The position numbers were made by a program, and so were the translations under genes. The notes below the pieces were generated by a model. The model saw nothing but the letters and a program-made list of their open reading frames with translations. It did not search any database and was not told where the DNA came from. 23,800 nucleotides of DNA from Marisimplicoccus framensis_A (GTDB lineage Bacteria > Bacteroidota > Bacteroidia > Flavobacteriales > Flavobacteriaceae), in assembly GCA_042088875.1 (NCBI GenBank), contig JBELLF010000012.1:1-23800 (forward strand), read 5' to 3'. Positions 1 through 7,448 of this stretch are shown here, one piece after another; within the stretch, counting starts at the first letter, position 1; each line of letters begins with the position of its first letter.

Positions 1-7
1 TGATTAA

Positions 8-463
8 CTACTTATAACCAAACATCTTTTTCTTAATTATCAAATCGGAAACACCCACTGGTAGTTTATCTTTCCATCCAGGAGTATTATTCTTTATTTG
101 TTTTAGTACATCTTTTGAAAAAATATTGAGATAATCTTTGTTAAACTCTAAATCACGAATCTTATTATTAACCTTGAAGTATTTATAAAATTCTTTCATA
201 TTATCTTCAAGTTTTAAGTTAGTAGAGTCAATTATAGTATCTTTTTGTTTATCTAATACTGGATATAAGTATATTTTCATGTTATTCTTAAAAATATTAC
301 CAAAAGCCTCTAATATTCCTCCTTTTACACCATCATAATATTTTTCATCAAAAATTTCAACAAGATTTGTTACTCCCATGGTCAATCCAAGTTGTTTTGT
401 TGTATACCTAGTTAAATATTTAACAAGCTTATAATACTCTGAAAAGTTTGAAATCATAACCAT
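8..463 (-). CDS. C-terminal part of the same conserved Bacteroidota protein, downstream of the in-frame stop
   Basis: These 151 codons continue the upstream gene in the same frame. The residues match the C-terminal region I remember for the intact family: VMISNFSEYYKLVKYL, MGVTNLVEIFDEKYY, GGILEAFG and the final KKMFGYK. The ATG at 461-463 is simply the first methionine after the premature stop. The codon for M3 (455-457) is also ATG. Neither has a visible ribosome binding site, so independent translation is uncertain. The frame has accumulated no further stops and keeps conserved family blocks, which points to a recent mutation, a read-through product, a working two-piece protein or a sequence error rather than an old pseudogene. 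Positions 1-7 beyond the TAG hold nothing identifiable. Confidence 0.65.
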   Translation of the reverse strand: MVMISNFSEYYKLVKYLTRYTTKQLGLTMGVTNLVEIFDEKYYDGVKGGILEAFGNIFKNNMKIYLYPVLDKQKDTIIDSTNLKLEDNMKEFYKYFKVNNKIRDLEFNKDYLNIFSKDVLKQIKNNTPGWKDKLPVGVSDLIIKKKMFGYK

Positions 464-526
464 ATGACCTAGTGAACATAATAATTTCGCTCGATCTAAA
501 TAGTCACTATCATCAATATCTCCTGC

Positions 527-529
527 TTA
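527..529 (-). other. In-frame TAA stop that splits a normally single gene
   Basis: Reading the minus strand, the codons run CTA AGG TAA GCA GGA GAT ATT GAT. After the TAA, 21 sense codons in the same frame lead directly to the ATG at 461-463, and the frame then stays open to the TAG at 8-10. There is no frameshift. A single substitution from CAA, GAA, AAA, TCA or TTA would create this stop. Many other genes in the window end in TAA, so general reassignment of TAA is excluded. Confidence 0.9.
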
Positions 530-1435
530 CCTTAGGTTAGACAGGGTAATTTCAAGTAATACAATTGTGTTTTCTTTTTTGACACCTTTTTCCTCTAAAA
601 ATGCTTCAAGAGATTTTTTAAACATTTCTTCGTTCACTTTAGTTATTGGTCTGTAGCTTCCTCTAAGTGTTAATATGTTCTTTTTGTATAAAACTTGAGC
701 AGGTAAGACATTAGTCCCAGTCTCATCAAAAACAACTGCATCAGTCATTCCTAGTCTAACTAGTTCAAGACTTATTAATCTATTGTCAACGTCTTTAAAA
801 AGTGGACCGCTAAAATTAATAGTATCAATTTCAATTGATTGATCATCAATATGATCATATAAGTATTTCATCAACTTAAGTGGCTCATTATGCTTATAAA
901 AAGCACCATAAATAAGATTAACACCCATTATACCAAGACTTTCCTGTTGAAGCTTAGCTTCATTTTGATGAAACCTTAAATGAAGTTTAATTTCAGAATA
1001 GTCATCTTTTGGGTCAGTTTGAAATTTAATCCCCATCCATCCGTGACCTTTAAATTTTTTAACAAAATCAATGGTAGCAACTGTATTAGCATAAACAAAA
1101 AAGAATTTATTAGGATAATTTTTTCTTGAAATTCTTTTCTCAAGAAGATTCATTTCATGAGTAAGCATCTTATCTAATCTATTTTGTGTAACATACCTAC
1201 TGTCTTCTTCTTTACCATATATACTATCGCTAAAACTCTTGTCATAAGCACTCATTGACTTAGCAATTGTTCCTGATGCAGCTCCAACCCTATAAAAATG
1301 TCTAGCTACCTCTTGACCAGCACCAATTTCAACAAAAGTTCCGTAAATATTCTCGTTTAGATTTATTCTTAAAGACTTTCTTTGGACTGAAGGTCTTGAT
1401 TCATAATCCTTATCTCCAGGAAGAATAATATTCAT
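527..1435 (-). CDS. Conserved Bacteroidota protein of unproven function, N-terminal part ending at an in-frame TAA
   Basis: This is the first 302 residues of a conserved flavobacterial protein that I remember as about 480 residues long. Homologues are often labelled TonB-dependent receptor or nicotinate-nucleotide adenylyltransferase, but I see no plug or barrel features, no signal peptide and no clear nucleotidyltransferase motif, so I assign no function. Recognisable blocks are YGTFVEIGAGQEVARHF (residues 31-47), GAASGTIAKSMSAYDKSFSD, HPNK-like NYPNKFFFVYANTVATI, and DTINFSGPLFKDVDNRL. The ATG at 1433-1435 is followed by the family's usual N-terminus (RPSVQRKSLRINLNENIYGT), so the start looks right. 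The reading frame is stopped by TAA at 527-529 just after ITLSNLR, but stays open in the same frame to position 8. The two parts together would make 475 codons, the normal family length. The gene is divergent from the MBL hydrolase, with a 63-bp gap. Confidence 0.75.
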   Translation of the reverse strand: MNIILPGDKDYESRPSVQRKSLRINLNENIYGTFVEIGAGQEVARHFYRVGAASGTIAKSMSAYDKSFSDSIYGKEEDSRYVTQNRLDKMLTHEMNLLEKRISRKNYPNKFFFVYANTVATIDFVKKFKGHGWMGIKFQTDPKDDYSEIKLHLRFHQNEAKLQQESLGIMGVNLIYGAFYKHNEPLKLMKYLYDHIDDQSIEIDTINFSGPLFKDVDNRLISLELVRLGMTDAVVFDETGTNVLPAQVLYKKNILTLRGSYRPITKVNEEMFKKSLEAFLEEKGVKKENTIVLLEITLSNLR

Positions 1436-1498
1436 CGATTTTTTTATAAAATTACAAAGATTAAATAATAAAAAGAATAAATTATCTTAGATTTATAT

Positions 1499-2269
1499 GT
1501 GCTAAAAATAACTTTTTTAGGAACCGGGACTTCACAGGGTATTCCAGTTATAGGAAGTGATCATCCAGTATCTTTCAGCAAAGATTTAAAAGACAAAAGA
1601 CTTAGATCCTCTATTTTAGTTCAATATGGAGATATTGCCTTTAGTATTGATTGCGGACCTGACTTTAGACAGCAAATGTTAAGAGCTGATTGTAAAAAAC
1701 TTGATGCAATTGTTTTCACTCATGAGCACGCTGATCATACATCTGGTATTGATGATACTCGACCATATTTTTTTAGACAGGGAAAGATTCCAATTTATCT
1801 TCATGAAAGAGTCTTAAATTCATTAAAAGAAAGATTTGCATATATTTTTGATCCAACTAAAAAATATTCGGGTGCACCAGACTTTAACGTAAATCTAATT
1901 AATAAGGATAGTAAATTTCAGATTAAAGACCTAACAATAACAGCAGTTGAATCTATGCATATGAAGCTTCCAGTATTAGGTTTTAGAATTAATAATTTTG
2001 CATACCTTACCGATGTTAAGACAATTCAAAAAGAAGAACTAGATAAGTTAAATAATCTTGATGTTTTAGTCATTAATGCTTTAAGGTTTGATCCACATCC
2101 ATCACATTTAAATGTTGATGAAGCGATGGAAATTATCAATCAAATAAATCCAAAAACGACATACTTTACCCATATAAGTCATAATATGGGGTTTCATGAT
2201 GAGGTCTGTGAAAAGCTTCCACCTAATGTAAGTCTTGCTTATGATGGATTAGTAGTTGAATTAGATTAA
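1499..2269 (+). CDS. MBL-fold metallo-hydrolase (PhnP-like)
   Basis: This is a metallo-beta-lactamase-fold hydrolase of 256 residues, probably cytoplasmic, with unknown substrate. The N-terminus LKITFLGTGTSQGIPVIG is typical of the PhnP-like branch, which includes cyclic-phosphate phosphodiesterases. The metal-binding motif is THEHADH (about residues 74-80), followed by a later aspartate in AYLTDVK and a C-terminal histidine in the THISHNMGFHDEV block. The start is GTG at 1499: an ATG two bases earlier is out of frame and hits a stop within three codons, and the GTG gives the family N-terminus. A promoter-like TAGATTTA (1488-1495, one mismatch to TAnnTTTG) lies only 3 bases before the GTG, so the transcript may be leaderless or nearly so. 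The 3' end overlaps the convergent esterase gene by 4 bp. Confidence 0.88.
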   Translation: MLKITFLGTGTSQGIPVIGSDHPVSFSKDLKDKRLRSSILVQYGDIAFSIDCGPDFRQQMLRADCKKLDAIVFTHEHADHTSGIDDTRPYFFRQGKIPIYLHERVLNSLKERFAYIFDPTKKYSGAPDFNVNLINKDSKFQIKDLTITAVESMHMKLPVLGFRINNFAYLTDVKTIQKEELDKLNNLDVLVINALRFDPHPSHLNVDEAMEIINQINPKTTYFTHISHNMGFHDEVCEKLPPNVSLAYDGLVVELD

Positions 2270-2907
2270 ATACTTGTATCGTTAATCCAATTTAATAAGC
2301 TAATTAAATTTTCTTGAGATATTGTGTGACCAGAATCAAATTTATCATAAGTCAAATCATTATTTTTTGAAAGCTTTAATATATGATCATTAACAATACT
2401 TAAAGGAATAACATCATCTAAGGACCCATGTGAACAATAGATTAATCTATTTGTGTAAGATTCTAGATTATTATTAAGGTAGCTTGGATGAATGAAAGAA
2501 CTAATAGGAATAACTCTTCTAAAATTAGAACTATTGTCTAGCCCTAATTTCCAACATATACTACCGCCCTGACTAAAACCTAAAATTGATACGTCTTCTT
2601 TATTTAGATTCTCTTTTTCGATTAATGAATTAATATTATTCATTATCATCTCAATACTTTCATTTATCTCTTTATATCTTTTATCTAAATTGTTCTCAAG
2701 TATATCTGAATAGTCTATATTAAACCATGAATATCCACCAAATGGAAGCCTTATTGGAGCATCAAAAGAAACTACAGTATATGATTTAGGAAATAACTGT
2801 TCGAGTGAAAATAAATCCTCTTTATTACTTCCATATCCATGAAACATAAAGATACTTGAGGGTTTTGAAGGCTTTTCAGATCTTCTTATCAGATACTCTA
2901 GGTCCAT
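2266..2907 (-). CDS. Alpha/beta-hydrolase, phospholipase/carboxylesterase family
   Basis: This 213-residue serine esterase belongs to the small phospholipase/carboxylesterase (YpfH-like) group. The oxyanion motif HGYGS is at about residues 23-27. The nucleophile elbow GFSQGG places the catalytic serine at 112. The likely acid is D164 in HGSLDDVIP, and the catalytic histidine is H194 in DSGHTI. There is no signal peptide, so it is probably cytoplasmic; the substrate cannot be read from the sequence. The ATG at 2905-2907 lies inside the 3' end of the dihydroorotase-like gene (10-bp overlap), implying translational coupling. The 3' end overlaps the convergent MBL hydrolase gene by 4 bp. Confidence 0.88.
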   Translation of the reverse strand: MDLEYLIRRSEKPSKPSSIFMFHGYGSNKEDLFSLEQLFPKSYTVVSFDAPIRLPFGGYSWFNIDYSDILENNLDKRYKEINESIEMIMNNINSLIEKENLNKEDVSILGFSQGGSICWKLGLDNSSNFRRVIPISSFIHPSYLNNNLESYTNRLIYCSHGSLDDVIPLSIVNDHILKLSKNNDLTYDKFDSGHTISQENLISLLNWINDTSI

Positions 2908-4160
2908 AATTTATTTAATGTGGCTTTATTATTATTAATTGCCCCATAAACAATACCCTTTAGATTTTTATCTAAATACGCACAGTTATTTGAAGATGAA
3001 AGTATATGATTCTCTGAAAAAACATAATTAACTTCTGGGTTAAAAATTGTCAAATCTGCCTTTGATCCAATTTCTATTGGACAATCTTCTATTTCAAAAA
3101 CATCTTTTCTTCTTGTTAATATATCTATTGTCTTTTCTAATGTAAAATTATTGCATAGAAGACCAAATACACATTCTAAGGCAATTGTTCCGGGAAGTGC
3201 ATCGTCAAAAACAACCTTTTTAAAATCATCATTAATAGGTTCATGCATGCTTGTAACAAAATCAATTGTCCCGTCAATTATTCCCTCTTTTAGTGCTTGT
3301 ATATCAGAATTATCTCTTAGAGGAGGATTAAGTTTAAGATTAGTGTTGAAATCAATAATATCTTTATCACAAAGAGTAATATGAGTTAAACTTACACTAG
3401 ATGTAATATCTAGATTTCTTTTCTTAGCATCTCTTATTAAATCTACTCCTTTTTTTGTGTTAACATATGGAATATGAAGTTTACCATTAGAATATTCTAA
3501 AATTTCAATATCTCTGAAAATACTTATTGATTCTGATATTGGAGGTACACCTTTTAATCCAAGTTGAGTACTGACTATTCCCTCGTTGATTACTCCATTT
3601 TCTGATAGAAATTCGTCCTGAGAAAATGAAATTATTCTACCGCCAAAAGTTTTGGTGTATTCTAATGATATTTTAAGAAGTGATGAGTCATTAATTGACT
3701 GCTTATAATCCCCATATGCTACAGCTCCAGCAATCTTCATATCATACAATGGAGCTAAATCTTTACCGTTTGAATTATTAGTTAGACTACCAATTGGATA
3801 TATCTGAGTAGTAGTATCAATCGATTTTCTTTTCAAGAATTCAATTGATGAATGATTATCAATAATTGGATCACAATTCGGATTTAACAATATGGAAGTA
3901 AATCCAGATGATGCAGCTGTTTCTAATCCATTTGAAATAGTTTCCCTTTCTTCATATCCTGGCTCTCCAAAACTTACTGAAGTATCCATCCAGCCTCTTG
4001 AAACATGAAGGTTTTTAAGATCAATAATATTATTTGATTTAGTTTTGATGTTATCTGCAATGTCAACTATAACACCATCTTCGATCAGAATGTCTTTTAT
4101 TTTGAAATTTAAATTACTCTTATTATCTACTATTGTTGTGCCTTTTAAGAGTATGCTCAT
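2898..4160 (-). CDS. Dihydroorotase-like protein lacking the metal-binding histidines (pseudo-DHOase)
   Basis: This is an amidohydrolase-fold protein of 420 residues, aligned by its motifs to dihydroorotase, the pyrimidine-pathway enzyme that closes carbamoyl-aspartate to dihydroorotate. The canonical DxHVHxRdPG motif is replaced by D59-T-S-V-S-F-G-E-P-G68, so the HxH metal ligands are gone. The active-family ATDHAPH block corresponds to TSMHEPI here, and the usual HVST-type histidine block reads HIPYVNT. Substrate-side features such as LNPPLRD and ALPGTIALE remain. I remember this SVSFGEPG form as widespread in Bacteroidota, so it is a conserved variant and not local decay. It may be a non-catalytic partner, for example of aspartate carbamoyltransferase as in Pseudomonas PyrC', but that is inference. 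A TAATTTTG promoter element lies just upstream. It overlaps the esterase gene by 10 bp. Confidence 0.82.
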   Translation of the reverse strand: MSILLKGTTIVDNKSNLNFKIKDILIEDGVIVDIADNIKTKSNNIIDLKNLHVSRGWMDTSVSFGEPGYEERETISNGLETAASSGFTSILLNPNCDPIIDNHSSIEFLKRKSIDTTTQIYPIGSLTNNSNGKDLAPLYDMKIAGAVAYGDYKQSINDSSLLKISLEYTKTFGGRIISFSQDEFLSENGVINEGIVSTQLGLKGVPPISESISIFRDIEILEYSNGKLHIPYVNTKKGVDLIRDAKKRNLDITSSVSLTHITLCDKDIIDFNTNLKLNPPLRDNSDIQALKEGIIDGTIDFVTSMHEPINDDFKKVVFDDALPGTIALECVFGLLCNNFTLEKTIDILTRRKDVFEIEDCPIEIGSKADLTIFNPEVNYVFSENHILSSSNNCAYLDKNLKGIVYGAINNNKATLNKLWT

Positions 4161-4176
4161 TTAGAAAAGAATTTAA

Positions 4177-4203
4177 CAAAATTAAATAAACTTATTAATT
4201 CAA
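4177..4203 (-). promoter_or_regulatory. Bacteroidota-type promoter for the dihydroorotase-like gene
   Basis: On the minus strand TAATTTTG (4184 down to 4177) matches the -7 element TAnnTTTG exactly. A TTG (4203 down to 4201) stands 16 bases upstream, one base shorter than the usual 17-23 spacing. The expected start of transcription leaves a leader of about 12 bases before the ATG at 4160. The element is in the only sizeable gap of this minus-strand group (4161-4217). Confidence 0.5.
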
Positions 4204-4217
4204 TGGAAAAAAAATCA

Positions 4218-4997
4218 TTAAAAATTTTCATACACACCTAATCCAAATAAAGCAAAATCATATTTTACAGGGTCTTTTGGATCCATTTCTCTTAATTTTA
4301 AATTTATTTCTTCTACAGCTTTTGAATCGTTAATATTTCTTTTAAGTAGACCTAGGAGTCTTGCAATTCTTCCTGTGTGAACATCTAATGGAAGTGAAAG
4401 CTCTGATTTATCAATTTTATTCCATAAGCCAAAGTCTACTCCTTTTTCATTTGATCTTACCATCCATCTTAGAAACATATTAAATCTTTTAGCACTAGAT
4501 CCATCAATAGGAGAGGGGAGGTGTTTTCTAGTTCTTATTGGATGATCTAAACTAAAGAATATCTCTTTAAAAGTTGAAATACGCTTCTGCAAATCATTTC
4601 CATTTGAATTGTTTGATAATATTTCTTCTAGACCGTTATAATCTTTATAAATCCTTTTTAAGGAGACAATGAAATAATTTAAATCAGTAGAATTAAAAGT
4701 TCTATGAATTGACTCTCTTTCTTTATATAAGTCTTTATTAGTGTGATTTAAAATAAAATCAAAAGGCGAATTATCCATGAATTCGATAATTTTCTTTGCG
4801 CTATTAATAATAGATTTTCTATTTCCCCATGAAATTATGGATGTAATAAATCCTGATATCTCTATATCTTCTTTCTTAGTAAAAGAGTGAGGTATTAAAA
4901 TAGGATCGTCTTTAATAAACTCCAGACTTTCATATTGATAAGATTTTTCATCTAGAAAATCTTTCAAATCTGGAATATTAAACTTTGATTTTACCAT
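4218..4997 (-). CDS. TIGR02757 (DUF2400) family protein
   Basis: This conserved bacterial protein family has no established function. Family hallmarks are IPHSFTKKEDIEISGFITSIISWGNR, RWMVRSNEKGVDFGLW, LPLDVHTGRIARLLGLL and the C-terminal block DPVKYDFALFGLG. The predicted protein has 259 residues, normal for the family, with no signal peptide or membrane segment. The open frame could start at a TTG one codon earlier (5000), but the ATG at 4995-4997 is the better start. It overlaps the 3' end of the ABC ATPase gene by 20 bp, so the two are probably translated together. I infer no functional link to the ABC protein beyond this coupling. Confidence 0.88.
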   Translation of the reverse strand: MVKSKFNIPDLKDFLDEKSYQYESLEFIKDDPILIPHSFTKKEDIEISGFITSIISWGNRKSIINSAKKIIEFMDNSPFDFILNHTNKDLYKERESIHRTFNSTDLNYFIVSLKRIYKDYNGLEEILSNNSNGNDLQKRISTFKEIFFSLDHPIRTRKHLPSPIDGSSAKRFNMFLRWMVRSNEKGVDFGLWNKIDKSELSLPLDVHTGRIARLLGLLKRNINDSKAVEEINLKLREMDPKDPVKYDFALFGLGVYENF

Positions 4998-5643
4998 CAA
5001 CTATTTGAAGTTTTCTGTCACACTTTTTAGCGTTTTCTGGATTATGAGTTACAATTACAATAGAACAATCATAATCATTTCTAAGTTTAAAAAATATATC
5101 AAATAAAATCTTTGAATTATTTGAATCAAGATTACCAGTAGGTTCATCGGCAAAAATAATCATTGGGTTATTTATCATCGCTCTAGCTATTGCAGCTCTT
5201 TGCTTTTCCCCTCCAGAAAGTGTATTTGGTTTTTTGTTTTTTAATTTATCTAAACCAAAATAGCTAATTAGGCTATTTGCATTGTCAGCTACTTTACTGT
5301 CATTTTTAATCCAACCAGGAAGACAAATATTTTCCATGACATTTAATTCTGGAATTAGTTCATGGAACTGAAATACAAATCCAATCTTTGCATTTCTAAG
5401 TTTAGACAAATCAGTATTACTTAGACTAAAGATATTTTCTCCATCAATAATTAGTGATGAATTAGTGTTTTCATCTGGTTTGTCAAGTGTACTAAGTATG
5501 TTTAATAAAGTAGTTTTACCTGCACCAGAAGCACCTGATATTGCAACAATTTCAGATTTTTTTATTTCAATATCAATATCATCAAGAACTTTCCTGCCTT
5601 GAAAACTTTTTGAAATACCTTTAGCTGATAGCAATAATTCCAT
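4978..5643 (-). CDS. lolD: ABC transporter ATP-binding protein, LolD-like
   Basis: This is a complete ABC ATPase of 221 residues. It has Walker A GASGAGKT (37-44), Q-loop FQF (91-93), signature LSGGEKQ (142-148), Walker B IIFADE (162-167), D-loop NLD and the switch histidine H200. The sequence style (VFQFHELIPELNVMEN, ADEPTGNLD) is that of the LolD/MacB/FtsE class. In LolCDE this subunit powers release of lipoproteins from the inner membrane to LolA. No permease gene is adjacent, so the partner must lie elsewhere; isolated lolD genes are common in Bacteroidota as far as I recall. The specific LolD name is therefore a family-level inference. It diverges from msrA with a 38-bp gap in which I see only weak promoter matches. 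Confidence 0.82.
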   Translation of the reverse strand: MELLLSAKGISKSFQGRKVLDDIDIEIKKSEIVAISGASGAGKTTLLNILSTLDKPDENTNSSLIIDGENIFSLSNTDLSKLRNAKIGFVFQFHELIPELNVMENICLPGWIKNDSKVADNANSLISYFGLDKLKNKKPNTLSGGEKQRAAIARAMINNPMIIFADEPTGNLDSNNSKILFDIFFKLRNDYDCSIVIVTHNPENAKKCDRKLQIVDGKIKV

Positions 5644-5681
5644 ACTTTTACAATATAAATCTTTTAGTTTAAAATCTAAAA

Positions 5682-6209
5682 ATGAATAGTAGCATATATT
5701 TAGGAGGTGGATGTTTTTGGTGTATTGAATCGGTATTTAAAAAAGTTAATGGAATTACATTCACATCACCTGGATATATGGGTGGTAAAAATGATAATCC
5801 CACTTATGAAGAAGTTTGTGAGGGGTATACAAATCATGTTGAAGTAGTTGAATTACAGTACGATCAAACAATAGATTTAAACCAAATTTTAAATATTTTT
5901 TTCACTGTCCATGATCCTACATCTATTAATAGACAAGGTGCTGATGTTGGAACTCAGTATAGATCTGCTATTTTTTGCAAACCAGAAGAAAGGTCATCTA
6001 TTGTAAATTTTATTCAAGAACTTGAAAGCCAAGGTATTTTTAAAGATAAGATTGTAACAGAGGTTAATGATATTCAAAAGTTTTTTGTAGCTGAGGATTA
6101 TCATCATGATTATTTTACAAAAAACCCTGAAAATGCATACTGTCAGGCAGTGATTAATCCAAAATTAAATAAGTTGAGATCTTCATTTTCAGAGTTAATC
6201 TCTGAATAA
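5682..6209 (+). CDS. msrA: Peptide methionine-S-sulfoxide reductase MsrA
   Basis: MsrA reduces the S-epimer of methionine sulfoxide in proteins and is an oxidative-damage repair enzyme. The catalytic motif GCFWC is at residues 10-14, with C11 as the nucleophile. Other family motifs are GYMGG, PTYEEVCEGYTNHVEVV, FFTVHDPTSINRQGADVGTQYRSAIF and AEDYHHDYF. A C-terminal cysteine in AYCQAVINPKL is a candidate resolving cysteine. The length of 175 residues is normal, and there is no signal peptide, so the protein is probably cytoplasmic. Its last 15 bp overlap the convergent small membrane protein gene, so there is no terminator between them. MsrB is not in the window. Confidence 0.95.
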   Translation: MNSSIYLGGGCFWCIESVFKKVNGITFTSPGYMGGKNDNPTYEEVCEGYTNHVEVVELQYDQTIDLNQILNIFFTVHDPTSINRQGADVGTQYRSAIFCKPEERSSIVNFIQELESQGIFKDKIVTEVNDIQKFFVAEDYHHDYFTKNPENAYCQAVINPKLNKLRSSFSELISE

Positions 6210-6497
6210 AAAACCTAAGCCAAATAGCTTTAAAAACTTTTTTACAAACTTGAAGAAGAAGTTAAACTGAAAAAAAATAAACCCAAAGAATAGCAATAGC
6301 ACCTGGTAAATTGGCATAATTATAACGAGCTGAAGAATAAACTTTAAGAAAACATTCATCTCAATTTCTCCAAATAGAAAGTCAATTGTAGGGCCTGATA
6401 TAGCTGCGCTAGTAGATCCTGTAATAGCAAAGACAATTAGAATAATTACTAATTGAAAATTAGATTTTATACCCCATTTTTCTTTAAGTTTTTTCAT
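6195..6497 (-). CDS. Small two-helix membrane protein (DUF6787-like)
   Basis: This is a 100-residue integral membrane protein of unknown function. It has a short basic N-terminus (KKLKEKWGIKSN), a first hydrophobic helix (about residues 16-36, including VIILIVFAITGSTSAAISG), and a second hydrophobic region (about 49-75, LKFILQLVIIMPIYQVLLLFFGF). The C-terminus is rich in phenylalanine and lysine. The pattern resembles a Bacteroidota family I remember as DUF6787, which commonly sits next to serA. Its ATG shares one base with the serA stop (TAATG), so translation is probably coupled to serA. The 3' end overlaps convergent msrA by 15 bp. Confidence 0.7.
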   Translation of the reverse strand: MKKLKEKWGIKSNFQLVIILIVFAITGSTSAAISGPTIDFLFGEIEMNVFLKFILQLVIIMPIYQVLLLFFGFIFFQFNFFFKFVKKFLKLFGLGFLFRD

Positions 6498-7447
6498 TAA
6501 TTTAAAATCTCGTTAATCTTTTCGGCAAGTTCAACTCCAATTCTGTCTTGAGCTTCACCAGTTGCAGCACCTATATGAGGGGTAAGTGAGACATTTGAAT
6601 TCATTAATATCTTTATACTAGGATTAGGTTCATTCTCAAAAGTATCAACACCTGCAAAAGAAATTTTACCTGACTCCAGATTTTTTAAAAGTTCTTCTTC
6701 ATTAATTATTCCTCCTCTAGATAAATTTAATAGTCCAACACCATCTTTCATCTTGGCAATTTCCTTTGAATCTATAATATACTTGTCTGATGCAGGAATA
6801 TGTACAGAAATAAAATCAGAGTTTTCTAGAACCTCCTCAAATGCTGATGAAGTCATATTAAATGAGATATTCTGACCATCAAAGAACTCAATCTCTAGTG
6901 ATGCTTCATCAATAAATTTATCAAAAAAAACAACTTCCATTCCAATACCAATTGCAATCTTTGCAACTTCTTGACCAATTCTACCAAAACCAATAATACC
7001 TATTTTTTTACCAGCTAATTCTCTACCACCAGCATATGATTTTTTAAGTTCTTTAAACTTTGAGTCACCATCTAGAGGCATGCTTCTATTGGATTCATGA
7101 AGAAACCTTACACATCCAAATAGATGAGAAAAAACTAGTTCAGCTACTGATTTAGATGAAGCTGCTGGAGTGTTTATGACATTAATATTTTTTGATTTAG
7201 CATATTCTACATCGATGTTATCCATACCAACTCCACCTCTTCCAATTATCTTAAGACTTGGACAATTATCAATTATGTCTTTTCTTACCTGTGTTGCACT
7301 TCTAACTAATAAGGTTGTAATTAAGTTCTCGTTTATGTAATTAACTAGTTGATCTTGTGCAACTGTTGTTAAATCAATATTAAAACCATATTCCTCTAGT
7401 TTATTTTTTCCAGATTCAGAAATTCCATCATTAGCAAGTATATTCAT
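6497..7447 (-). CDS. serA: D-3-phosphoglycerate dehydrogenase, short form
   Basis: SerA oxidises 3-phosphoglycerate to 3-phosphohydroxypyruvate with NAD, the first step of serine synthesis. The protein is a 2-hydroxyacid dehydrogenase of 316 residues. The NAD-binding glycine motif GIIGFGRIG is at about 150-158. Catalytic-region motifs are LNLSRGG (Arg), DTFENEP (Glu) and LTPHIGAATGEAQ (His). The GRGGVGMDNID substrate loop is present. No ACT or ASB regulatory domain follows, so allosteric serine feedback of the E. coli type is unlikely. The open frame begins at a TTG (7468), but the ATG at 7445-7447 gives the family N-terminus (M-N-I-L-A-N-D-G-I-S) and lies one base after the serC stop, so I use it. 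Confidence 0.9.
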   Translation of the reverse strand: MNILANDGISESGKNKLEEYGFNIDLTTVAQDQLVNYINENLITTLLVRSATQVRKDIIDNCPSLKIIGRGGVGMDNIDVEYAKSKNINVINTPAASSKSVAELVFSHLFGCVRFLHESNRSMPLDGDSKFKELKKSYAGGRELAGKKIGIIGFGRIGQEVAKIAIGIGMEVVFFDKFIDEASLEIEFFDGQNISFNMTSSAFEEVLENSDFISVHIPASDKYIIDSKEIAKMKDGVGLLNLSRGGIINEEELLKNLESGKISFAGVDTFENEPNPSIKILMNSNVSLTPHIGAATGEAQDRIGVELAEKINEILN

Positions 7448-7448
7448 A

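Noticed and set aside
464..526. A frameshift as the cause of the split gene at 8-1435
   Set aside because: The distance from the stop to the downstream ATG is a multiple of three and the residues in between continue the family sequence, so the frame is unchanged and only the TAA interrupts it.
3151..3384. Plus-strand open frame of 77 codons
   Set aside because: It lies wholly antisense within the dihydroorotase-like gene and its translation shows no family features. The same holds for antisense or out-of-frame open frames at 9317-9502, 11994-12200, 12132-12338, 13006-13230, 16839-17048, 17169-17432, 20698-20904, 22333-22536 and 23049-23249.
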